Source: an uncultured Clostridia bacterium
GTDB lineage: Bacteria; Bacillota; Clostridia; Oscillospirales; Oscillospiraceae
Direction of reading: 5' to 3'
Assembly: GCA_947169005.1 (NCBI GenBank)
Contig: CAMVOG010000112.1
Span: 1 to 7,609, forward strand
DNA: 7,609 nucleotides
Part shown: in pieces, positions 1-7,379 of the stretch
Layout: each line of letters starts with the position of its first letter
Position numbering within the stretch: position 1 is the stretch's first letter
Notes under the pieces: model-generated
What the model saw: the letters and a program-made list of their open reading frames with translations, nothing else
What the model was told of the DNA's origin: nothing
The model's database searches: none
Translations under genes and position numbers: made by a program

Positions 1-227
1 TCAGCGGAGGTAATATCCACTACCTCCTGCTGGCTCCACAGCAGGGCGTGGCCCAGCATGGTCTTGAAATCCGCCAGGGAGTTCATGACCGCGCTGTCAA
101 AGTTGCTTTTGGGCACGTAGGTGAGGGTCTTTTCCCGGTCAAAGACCACGGCTTCGCCGCAGACCAGCAGATAGACCTCCTCCTTGTCCTTGATCCTGTC
201 GATAAGCTCATTCATGGTGATCGCCAT
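1..227 (-). CDS. Unknown protein, N-terminal part (runs off left edge)
   Basis: An open frame on the minus strand starts at the ATG at 227-225 and runs through 75 codons without a stop, leaving the window at its left edge, so the C-terminus is not seen. The product begins MAITMNELIDRIKDKEEVYL and continues with a mixed, soluble-looking sequence: an early amphipathic stretch, a hydrophobic strand-like YLLVCGEAVVF, then a helix-like region with HALLWSQQEVVDI. There is no signal peptide or membrane segment. A ribosome site (AGGACGGAG on the minus strand) lies about 4 nt before this ATG; the next ATG, four codons in, has none, which supports the start. A weak extended -10 (TGCTATTCT, minus strand, 267-259) could serve as promoter. 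The gene is divergent from lysA. I do not recognise the family. The overlapping plus-strand frame at 48-260 lacks a ribosome site and is taken as a shadow. Confidence 0.6.
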   Translation of the reverse strand, partial: MAITMNELIDRIKDKEEVYLLVCGEAVVFDREKTLTYVPKSNFDSAVMNSLADFKTMLGHALLWSQQEVVDITSA

Positions 228-383
228 AGCGCTCCGTCCTTTCCTTTGGCACAGCTATAGAATAGCACTTTCTTTATGGAAAAGATAGCGCAAAAACGGC
301 CAAGGGGACGTTGCGCAGGCAACATTTTCTTTCGTATACAAAAGAGAGAGCTGCGAGAGTGCAAATTTTATCAAAAATACACC

Positions 384-412
384 TCGACAAAGAGGATAAA
401 AGAGTTTATAAT
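384..412 (+). promoter_or_regulatory. SigA-type promoter for lysA
   Basis: A TCGACA box at 384-389 (5 of 6 match to TTGACA) is followed after exactly 17 bp by a perfect TATAAT at 407-412. Transcription would start near 419, about 37 nt before the lysA ATG and upstream of its ribosome site. The surrounding DNA is AT-rich compared with the coding regions, as expected for a promoter. No clear operator or riboswitch is visible between the predicted start site and the gene, so the leader is too short for a lysine riboswitch. Confidence 0.8.
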
Positions 413-442
413 CATTCCATTATTCTGAATGTTTATTCATTT

Positions 443-448
443 AGGAGG
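443..448 (+). promoter_or_regulatory. Ribosome binding site that sets the lysA start
   Basis: A perfect AGGAGG lies 7 nt before the ATG at 456. It falls inside the longer open frame that begins at an ATG at 429, so it argues against 429 as the start: that ATG has no ribosome site and lies only about 10 nt after the predicted transcription start. Confidence 0.85.
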
Positions 449-455
449 TCCCGCC

Positions 456-1694
456 ATGAAAAAGCCTTTCGTGAGCTATGAGCAGCTCAAGGAGATTACC
501 AAGACTTATTCCACCCCCTTCCATCTCTACGACGAGAAGGGCATCCGGGAGAACGCCCGCCGTCTGCGGGCTGCCTTCGCCTGGAACAAGGGATATAAAG
601 AATATTTCGCCGTCAAGGCGACCCCCAATCCCTCCATCATCAACATTCTCCGGGAGGAGGGCTGCGGCGTGGACTGCTCCTCTCTCACAGAGCTGATGCT
701 GGCCGAGCGCTGCAGCTGCCGGGGGGACGATATCATGTTCTCCTCCAACGCCACCCCCGCCGAGGAGTTCAGGAAGGCACGGGAGCTGGACGCCCAGATC
801 AACCTGGACGATTTCACCCACATTGACTTTCTGGAGAAGGTCTGCGGCATTCCGGAGAAGATCTGCTGCCGCTACAATCCCGGCGGCACCTTCGACATTG
901 AGAACCAGATCATGGATCGCCCCGGCGAGGCCAAGTACGGCATGACCAAGGAGCAGTTGATCGAGGCCTTCCGCATCCTCAAGGCCAAGGGCGTCAAGGA
1001 ATTCGGCATCCACGCTTTCCTGGCCTCCAACGTGCTGTCCAATTACTATTATCCCGCTCTGGCCGGGGTTCTCTTCGAGACGGCGGTGGAGCTCAAGGAG
1101 CTGACGGGGGCCCACATCGGCTTCATCAACCTCTCCGGCGGCATCGGCATCCCGTACCGCCCCGACGAGAAGGAAAACGATATCTTCGCTATCGGCGAGG
1201 GCGTTCGCCAGAAGTTTGAAAAGATCCTGGTGCCCGCCGGCATGGGAGACGTGGCCATCTATACGGAACTGGGCCGCTATATGCTGGGCCCCTACGGCTG
1301 CCTGGTGTCCACCGCCATCCACGAGAAGCACATCTACAAGGAGTACATCGGCCTGGATTCCTGCGCCGTGGATCTGATCCGGCCCGCCATGTACGGGGCC
1401 TATCATCACGTGACGGTCTCCGGCAAGGAGGACGCCCCCTGCGACCATATCTACGACATCACGGGCTCCCTCTGTGAGAACAACGATAAGTTCGCCATCG
1501 ACCGGAAGCTGCCCAAGATCGACGTGGGGGACCTCATCATCATCCACGACTCCGGCGCCCACGGCTACGCCATGGGCTATAACTACAACGGCAAGCTGAA
1601 AAGCAAGGAACTGCTGCTCTGCGAGGACGGCAGCGTCCGCATGATCCGCCGGGCCGAGACCCCGGAGGACTATTTTGCCACGCTGGAGTTTTAG
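456..1694 (+). CDS. lysA: Diaminopimelate decarboxylase (PLP, fold type III)
   Basis: Predicted 412-residue cytosolic PLP enzyme that decarboxylates meso-diaminopimelate to L-lysine, the last step of lysine synthesis. Visible landmarks run in family order. The PLP lysine is K54 in YFAVKATPN. GVDCSSLTEL (71-80) follows. HAFLASN (186-192) takes the place of the usual HxGSQ. The phosphate-binding glycine loop is NLSGGIGI (225-232), and ELGR (271-274) replaces EPGR. CENND (340-344) carries the cysteine that reaches the partner subunit's active site in this family. The C-terminal GAHGYAMGYNYN (367-378) corresponds to the GAY/YN motif. As far as I recall, the HAFLASN and ELGR forms are usual in a clostridial branch of this family, so I do not read them as damage. 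The start is set by AGGAGG 7 nt upstream. The gene has its own promoter and looks monocistronic. A related decarboxylase specificity (such as arginine or carboxynorspermidine) is possible but less likely. Confidence 0.88.
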   Translation: MKKPFVSYEQLKEITKTYSTPFHLYDEKGIRENARRLRAAFAWNKGYKEYFAVKATPNPSIINILREEGCGVDCSSLTELMLAERCSCRGDDIMFSSNATPAEEFRKARELDAQINLDDFTHIDFLEKVCGIPEKICCRYNPGGTFDIENQIMDRPGEAKYGMTKEQLIEAFRILKAKGVKEFGIHAFLASNVLSNYYYPALAGVLFETAVELKELTGAHIGFINLSGGIGIPYRPDEKENDIFAIGEGVRQKFEKILVPAGMGDVAIYTELGRYMLGPYGCLVSTAIHEKHIYKEYIGLDSCAVDLIRPAMYGAYHHVTVSGKEDAPCDHIYDITGSLCENNDKFAIDRKLPKIDVGDLIIIHDSGAHGYAMGYNYNGKLKSKELLLCEDGSVRMIRRAETPEDYFATLEF

Positions 1695-1700
1695 GCATTT

Positions 1701-1735
1701 CAGGGCTCAGGGAACAGGGCTCAGGGAACAGGAAA
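1701..1735 (+). repeat. Heptanucleotide repeat array A (CAGGGCT/CAGGGAA), after lysA
   Basis: Five consecutive 7-bp units fill this stretch, beginning 6 bp after the lysA stop. CAGGGCT (1701, 1715) alternates with CAGGGAA (1708, 1722), and a degenerate CAGGAAA (1729) ends the run. The alternation makes a higher-order 14-bp repeat. It is not a hairpin and encodes nothing obvious. Its units match those of the arrays at 3964-4026 and 7255-7289. Confidence 0.85.
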
Positions 1736-1759
1736 CGCAGAACTCCATCCAAGTTTTTC

Positions 1760-1788
1760 TTGCTTTTTTTCCCGCGCTGGTGTAAAAT
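1760..1788 (+). promoter_or_regulatory. Probable promoter for glnN
   Basis: TTGCTT (1760-1765; 3 of 6 match to the -35 box) is followed after 17 bp by TAAAAT (1783-1788; 5 of 6 match to TATAAT). Transcription would start near 1795, just before a strong hairpin at 1801-1835, which would then form the 5' leader of glnN. The -35 is weak, which would fit an activated or otherwise regulated promoter. Confidence 0.5.
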
Positions 1789-1800
1789 GAACCATCAAAC

Positions 1801-1839
1801 GAGGCAATGGCGTCCCGGAGGGTTGCCGTTGCCTCTTTT
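1801..1839 (+). terminator. Stem-loop plus T-run: lysA terminator or glnN leader attenuator
   Basis: Bases 1801-1811 pair with 1825-1835: GAGGCAA with TTGCCTC plus four more pairs, one of them a T·G wobble. Inside, after a 2+2 internal loop, CCC (1814-1816) can pair with GGG (1820-1822). TTTTC follows directly. This is the shape of a Rho-independent terminator, although the T-run is short. It could end read-through from lysA. However, it lies downstream of the best promoter candidate for glnN and only about 10 nt before the glnN ribosome site, so it may instead act as an attenuator or protein-binding leader. Confidence 0.6.
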
Positions 1840-1858
1840 CGGTTGAGGAAAAGGGGAT

Positions 1859-3961
<2,103 letters not shown>

Positions 3962-3963
3962 GG

Positions 3964-4026
3964 CAGGGAGCAGGGAACAGGGAACAGGGAACAGGTACAC
4001 TCAGTACTCAGTACTCAGGACTCAGG
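3964..4026 (+). repeat. Heptanucleotide repeat array B (CAGGGAA then CAGTACT), after glnN
   Basis: The array starts 2 bp after the glnN stop. A first block has CAGGGAG (3964) and then CAGGGAA three times (3971, 3978, 3985), followed by CAGGTAC (3992). A second block has CAGTACT twice (4002, 4009), CAGGACT (4016) and a final CAGG. Between the blocks the CAG phase shifts by 3 bp. Part of the second block (4008-4026) is a perfect 19-bp inverted match to 7028-7046 in array C. The array ends about 19 bp before the ribosome site of the next gene. Confidence 0.9.
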
Positions 4027-4059
4027 CTGTGAACACCAAGGAGCGGAGGAGAGAAACAC

Positions 4060-4488
4060 ATGGATGAAATTGATATGAAACGAATTGCGGAAGACGCCGT
4101 TGAAACGTCGAAACAGTTTGACGGCTTGAAATTGGATTACTCTCTCGATTCCTTGAATGACCTTGAAGACATGATCCAGTACTTCCGGGATTTGAACCGC
4201 AAAGGAAAATTGAGTGAAACGGGCGCATGGGATCTCGCTGTGATGTCCGGCGCATATATGGGCGAGGTATTGCTTAGAGGAGAGCTGGGCGAAAGAGGGT
4301 ATTCCTGGCAAATGAATAATAACGGTCTTCCGGTCGTTATGGATCAAACCCACCGAAACGCTATCAGTCCACTCTCCAAAATTCACAAAAAACTGTTGAA
4401 TACGCAAGAAGGCAGCGACGAGGAAGGCACCGTAATGGCTTATTATCAGACATTTCTTTTGCTGCTGACCCAATATCCTTCAAAATAA
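4060..4488 (+). CDS. Small acidic protein of unknown function (DUF3806-like?)
   Basis: 142-residue soluble protein with no signal peptide or membrane segment. It begins MDEIDMKRIAEDAVETS. A segment around residues 25-75 reads DYSLDSLNDLEDMIQYFRD, followed by WDLAVMSGAYMGEVLLRG. This 'DYS..SL..LE' helix plus 'GAY.GEVL' pattern reminds me of DUF3806-type domains, some of which occur in proteins that look like toxin immunity proteins; this is recollection and not a search result. The start is well supported: GGAGGAG at 4045-4051 lies 8 nt before the ATG. Base composition is clearly lower in GC than its neighbours (28 of 60 in 4081-4140 by hand count, against 46 of 60 at 5281-5340 in nadE), suggesting later arrival. 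It is 17 bp from the broken gene downstream and probably co-transcribed with it. No promoter is obvious. Function unknown. Confidence 0.75.
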   Translation: MDEIDMKRIAEDAVETSKQFDGLKLDYSLDSLNDLEDMIQYFRDLNRKGKLSETGAWDLAVMSGAYMGEVLLRGELGERGYSWQMNNNGLPVVMDQTHRNAISPLSKIHKKLLNTQEGSDEEGTVMAYYQTFLLLLTQYPSK

Positions 4489-4505
4489 TATTTAGGAATA
4501 ACATA

Positions 4506-5066
4506 ATGACAGAGGACAAATCCTTAACTGCCTTATCTGCCATCTTAAACCATTATGATGAATTTCAGCGTATCGCGCTGGATCTCGAGTGGCAGGAGGT
4601 CCAGGATTCATATATTCTAATCGGACAAGGTCAGGGTGAAAAAGCCAGCTTTTATCTGTGTTCTTTTCCGAATAATTATCTTGAAGAGCACATGAGCGAA
4701 GCCTTTGTTTAAGCAGTTTTGGCCAATCTTGCGTCGTTTAATGAATGGGAAAAGGACTTTTGGATTATGCCCAGGTCAGAGCGAATGCAATGTTTGACCG
4801 TTCCGGGCGATCTTTACAGCTATGAGACAAAGGTGGAGAAAGTATTGATGGAACCTTTGTCCCCGTCCGATTTTCTGAAGAGAGTAAAAGAAGAAATCCA
4901 TTGGCTGAAATTCGATCTGGAGGATCATCCGAAGTTCATGGAAGTGATCCATAACGGAAAATCTTTTTTCATTGGAGAAAACACGGACGATTACTTTCCA
5001 CAGGAGCGCTATATATCCGTTTCCTCCAATTCCTTGCTGTTGATAAACTGCTGGTTTGGGGATTGA
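4506..5066 (+). pseudogene. Unknown gene broken by an in-frame TAA
   Basis: The frame starts at ATG 4506 with AGGA 8 nt upstream and reads 68 codons to a TAA at 4710-4712. The same frame then continues without a gap for 115 more residues to a TGA at 5064-5066. Across the stop the sequence reads naturally as one protein: LEEHMSEAFV, stop, AVLANLASFNEWEKDFW. A single change such as CAA to TAA would explain the stop. The downstream part could only start from TTG at 4719, which has no ribosome site, so a separate gene there is unlikely. The intact protein would have had about 185 residues, soluble and rich in acidic and aromatic residues (for example KVLMEPLSPSDFLKRVKEEI and YISVSSNSLLLINCWFGD). 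I do not recognise the family. Composition is AT-rich (22 of 60 G+C in 4501-4560), matching the preceding small gene. Together they look like an acquired pair, perhaps accessory or immunity genes. Stop-codon read-through or a sequencing error are alternatives. Confidence 0.75.
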
Positions 5067-5084
5067 GCCCAAGGAGAAATCAAT

Positions 5085-6983
5085 ATGAACGGTTCATCTA
5101 ATTACGGATTCATTAAGGTCGCGGCGGCCTCGCCGCGTGTGACGGTGTCGGACTGCGTGGCCAATGCCGCCGCCATCGTGGATATGATTGAAAAAGCGGC
5201 GGGGGAGGGCGTGAAGGTCCTCTGCCTGCCGGAGCTCTGCCTCACCGGGGCCACCTGCGGGGACCTTTTTCGCCAAGCCGCCCTCCTGGACGCGGCGGGG
5301 GAGGCGCTGCTCACGGTCACGGAGGCCACGGTGGGGAAGGATATGCTGGTCTGCGTGGGCCTGCCCGTGGCCCAGCGGGGCCGGATCTATAACTGCGCAG
5401 CCCTTCTCTTCGAAGGGGAGGTCAAGGCCCTTGTGCCCAAAAAACGGCCCGCGGGTTACGCCGAGCGCTGCTTCGCTCCCGCCCCTGCGGAGGGAGACTC
5501 GGTCTCCCTGGGCGGCTCGCTGCTCTGGTTTTCCCCCAACGGGGCTATGGAGCATCTGCCTTTGGGCCCGGAGGGAGCCTCCTTCCCCGGCCTGCGCGTA
5601 GCCCTGCTGCAGGAGGGCGAGGCCGACGGGGAGGCGACGCTGCTGCTCCGTCCCTTTGCCGCGCCGGAGTTAGTCGGCGCGGCCGCCCGGCGGCGGGAGG
5701 ACTTCTGCGCCCGGTCCCGCGCCCTGCACGCCGCCATCGTGGCGGCCGGTGCGGGGGTGGGCGAATCCACCACGGATTTCGTCTTTTCCGGCCACTGCAT
5801 GATTGCGGAAAACGGAGCGCTCCTGGCGGAAAACGCGCCCTTCACGGGCGGCCTCGTCACGGCGGACGCGGATATTGAGCGCCTGCTCCACGAGCGGCAG
5901 GCGGCGCCGCTTTTCGCCCCGGCCCCGCAGCCGGAGGCGGCCTGCTACTTCCAGTTCCAAAGCGTGGAAAACCGCTTTGCCCGTCCCGTCCCACCCTCGC
6001 CCTTCGTGCCGGAGGACCTGGCGGAGCAGGAGGAACGCTGCGCCGCCATCCTCTCCATCCAGGCCGTGGGCATGCAGCGGCGGCTGGAGCATACCCGCTG
6101 CCAGTGCCCCGTGCTGGGCATTTCCGGCGGGCTGGATTCCACCCTGGCCCTGCTGGTCACGGTGCGGGCAGCGGACCGCATGGGCCTCGCCCGCGAGAAG
6201 ATCCTTGCTGTCACCATGCCCGGCTTCGGCACCACGGTGCGCACTCGTTCCAACGCTGAGATCCTCTGCGAGCGGTTGGGCGTGAGCTTCATGACCGTGC
6301 CGATCACCGAGGCCGTGGGCGTCCATTTCCGGGACATCGGACAGGATGCGGCAAAATACGACGTGACCTTTGAGAACGCCCAGGCCCGGGAGCGGACACA
6401 GATCCTCATGGACCTGGCGAATCAGCGGGGCGGCCTTGTGGTGGGCACCGGGGACCTTTCGGAGCTGGCCCTGGGCTGGGCCACCTACAACGGGGACCAT
6501 ATGTCCATGTACGACGTGAACGGCGGCGTCCCCAAGACGCTGGTGCGCTGCCTCGTGGCCTATGAGGCGGCCCATACGGAGGATGCGGCGCTCGCCGAGG
6601 CCCTGCGCGGTATCCTGGACACCCCCGTCAGCCCGGAGCTGCTGCCGCCCGAGAACGGGGACATTTCCCAGAAGACCGAAAACATCGTGGGCCCCTATGA
6701 GCTGCACGACTTTTTCCTCTATTATCTGCTGCGCTGGGGCTTCGGGCCTAAAAAGCTTCTCTTTCTGGCGGAGCATGCCTTCGCCGGGCAGTATGAACGT
6801 GAGACGATCAAGGGCTGGCTGCGCATGTTCCTGCGGCGCTTCTTCGCCCAGCAGTTCAAGCGTTCCTGCCTCTCGGACGGCCCCGCCGTGGGCTCCGTGG
6901 GCCTCTCGCCCCGGGGCGGCTGGAATATGCCCAGCGACGCCGTCGCCTCCATCTGGCTTGCAGAGCTGGAGGACAATGCATAA
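5085..6983 (+). CDS. nadE: NAD+ synthetase, two-domain type with degenerate glutaminase domain
   Basis: 632-residue enzyme of the glutamine-dependent NadE family, which amidates nicotinate adenine dinucleotide to NAD+ using ATP. The C-terminal synthetase domain (about 310-632) looks complete: PP-loop GISGGLDSTLALL (345-357), TMPGFGTT (377-384), ENAQARERTQILMDLAN (430-446), GTGDLSELALGWATYNGD (454-471), SQKTENIVGPYELHDF (528-543) and QQFKRSCLSDGP (589-600). The N-terminal nitrilase-fold domain keeps the family glutamate (LPELCLTG, E50), the lysine region (VPKK, K119/K120) and GESTTDFVFSGH (226-237). Where the family has the nucleophile (normally ICEDLW), this protein reads ALLQEGEADG (173-182), with Q176 aligned to the cysteine and no cysteine from 130 to 207; about 10 residues also seem missing. 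I infer that glutaminase activity is lost and that ammonia is the nitrogen source. AAGGAG lies 8 nt before the ATG. The gene sits 18 bp after the broken gene, and its stop codon lies inside repeat array C. Confidence 0.93.
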   Translation: MNGSSNYGFIKVAAASPRVTVSDCVANAAAIVDMIEKAAGEGVKVLCLPELCLTGATCGDLFRQAALLDAAGEALLTVTEATVGKDMLVCVGLPVAQRGRIYNCAALLFEGEVKALVPKKRPAGYAERCFAPAPAEGDSVSLGGSLLWFSPNGAMEHLPLGPEGASFPGLRVALLQEGEADGEATLLLRPFAAPELVGAAARRREDFCARSRALHAAIVAAGAGVGESTTDFVFSGHCMIAENGALLAENAPFTGGLVTADADIERLLHERQAAPLFAPAPQPEAACYFQFQSVENRFARPVPPSPFVPEDLAEQEERCAAILSIQAVGMQRRLEHTRCQCPVLGISGGLDSTLALLVTVRAADRMGLAREKILAVTMPGFGTTVRTRSNAEILCERLGVSFMTVPITEAVGVHFRDIGQDAAKYDVTFENAQARERTQILMDLANQRGGLVVGTGDLSELALGWATYNGDHMSMYDVNGGVPKTLVRCLVAYEAAHTEDAALAEALRGILDTPVSPELLPPENGDISQKTENIVGPYELHDFFLYYLLRWGFGPKKLLFLAEHAFAGQYERETIKGWLRMFLRRFFAQQFKRSCLSDGPAVGSVGLSPRGGWNMPSDAVASIWLAELEDNA

Positions 6984-7046
6984 TTCATAATTCATAATGC
7001 ATAATTGCTGAGTTCTGAGTACTAATTCCTGAGTCCTGAGTACTGA
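6977..7046 (+). repeat. Heptanucleotide repeat array C, overlapping the nadE stop
   Basis: Ten in-phase 7-bp units, 70 bp in all. On the plus strand the first four are TGCATAA or TTCATAA, and the first of them contains the nadE TAA. The other six follow KTNCTRA-like forms such as GTACTGA and GTCCTGA. Read on the minus strand they are CAGTACT, CAGGACT, CAGGAAT and similar units, grading into TATGAAT and TATGCAT. This is the same CAGNNNN family as the other arrays, but in the opposite orientation. Every unit carries a TAA or TGA on the plus strand and 7 is not a multiple of 3, so stops occur in all three frames. Confidence 0.9.
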
Positions 7047-7051
7047 ACCAC

Positions 7052-7098
7052 CCCCTCCCCGCGTATACTGGAGCGGTATACACGGGGAGGTGTTTTTT
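7052..7098 (+). terminator. Terminator-like hairpin plus T6, overlapping a ribosome site
   Basis: Bases 7052-7068 can pair with 7076-7092 (15 of 17 positions; mismatches at 7062/7082 and 7053/7091) around the 7-nt loop 7069-7075. The stem is GC-rich at its base and six T follow at 7093-7098. That is a textbook Rho-independent terminator for nadE. However, the right arm contains GGGAGGTG (7085-7092), correctly spaced from the ATG at 7099, so the same hairpin would hide the ribosome site of the small membrane protein on any read-through transcript. Confidence 0.7.
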
Positions 7099-7254
7099 AT
7101 GAGAAGATGCTGCGGAAAAAGGGGCAAGATGGGGCTGGCGCTGCTGGCCCTGGGGGTGGTGGTGATCCTGGCGCTGATCCTGCCGCCGGGCTTCTGGCTC
7201 TTCGCCGCCGGAGCCCTGCTCATCGCCGCGGGTATATGGCTGTTGAGGGGGTAG
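7099..7254 (+). CDS. Small membrane protein, 51 residues, unknown function
   Basis: An ATG at 7099 opens a 51-codon frame ending at TAG 7252-7254. It has a strong ribosome site, GGGAGGTG, 6 nt upstream. The product starts with a short basic, cysteine-containing head (MRRCCGKRGKMG) and then has two hydrophobic stretches, LALLALGVVVILALILPP (about 13-30) and FWLFAAGALLIAAGIWLL (about 32-49), split by a PPG turn. This predicts a hairpin of two membrane helices with the basic N-terminus in the cytoplasm. Two features argue for a real gene: the ribosome site, and the long run of hydrophobic codons broken by a helix-turn motif. The plus-strand frame at 7107-7349 covers the same DNA in another phase and gives a low-complexity product without a ribosome site. 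The gene lies between nadE and a probable spore-related gene. I do not recognise a named family. Confidence 0.72.
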   Translation: MRRCCGKRGKMGLALLALGVVVILALILPPGFWLFAAGALLIAAGIWLLRG

Positions 7255-7289
7255 CAGGGCGCAGGAAACAGGGGACAGGGCTCGGGGCG
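7255..7289 (+). repeat. Heptanucleotide repeat array D, degenerate, after the small membrane protein
   Basis: Beginning at the first base after the stop codon, 7-bp units follow in phase: CAGGGCG (7255), CAGGAAA (7262), CAGGGGA (7269), CAGGGCT (7276), and a decayed CGGGGCG (7283). The units CAGGAAA and CAGGGCT occur identically in array A. It is more degenerate than the other arrays and would be hard to call alone; its unit sequence and position support it. Confidence 0.7.
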
Positions 7290-7314
7290 TCCCTAAATAC
7301 GAATCTGCCCCGGC

Positions 7315-7342
7315 ATATCCCTCTGTCGCCCGGCATATACAT
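7315..7342 (+). promoter_or_regulatory. Possible SigE-type sporulation promoter
   Basis: CATATACAT at 7334-7342 resembles the sigma-E -10 consensus (CATACA..T), and an ATAT at 7315-7318 lies about 15 bp upstream, where a sigma-E -35 (ATA) is expected. Transcription would start near 7350, about 30 nt before the SPOCS gene and just ahead of its ribosome site. No SigA-type promoter is evident in this gap. The call rests on a short degenerate motif plus the spore-related family of the next gene. CCGGCATAT occurs twice here, 20 bp apart (7310 and 7330), so one copy may be chance. Confidence 0.35.
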
Positions 7343-7379
7343 AGGCTGAAATCCAACTTGTCCAAAGGAGTGCATACGC

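Noticed and set aside
310..331. Small hairpin GTTGC/GCAAC followed by ATTTTCTTT in the divergent region
   Set aside because: The stem is only 5 bp, and no plus-strand gene is seen upstream that would need a terminator.
429..455. Nine-residue N-terminal extension of lysA from ATG 429
   Set aside because: No ribosome site before it, very close to the predicted transcription start, and a perfect AGGAGG inside it correctly serves the ATG at 456.
441..1562. Long minus-strand frames opposite lysA, glnN (2486-4000) and nadE (5670-7223)
   Set aside because: They lie opposite confidently identified genes, have low-complexity His/Gly/Val-rich products and no recognisable motifs. They are what high-GC codon bias produces on the other strand.
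456..1694. HAFLASN and ELGR in LysA as a sign of a lost active site
   Set aside because: From memory these forms are normal in a common clostridial branch of the enzyme, and the PLP lysine, glycine loop and CENND cysteine are present.
3964..4026. CRISPR array
   Set aside because: Units are 7 bp and directly adjacent, with no 25-40 bp spacers and no cas genes.
4719..5066. Independent gene starting at TTG 4719
   Set aside because: No ribosome site, and it is in the same frame as the preceding half with only a TAA between; one broken gene is simpler.
4036..5076. CCAAGGAG direct repeats as a target-site duplication of a mobile element
   Set aside because: Only 8 bp, both copies are Shine-Dalgarno-like and therefore expected by function, and no transposase or terminal inverted repeats are seen. 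Kept only as a remark on the cassette.
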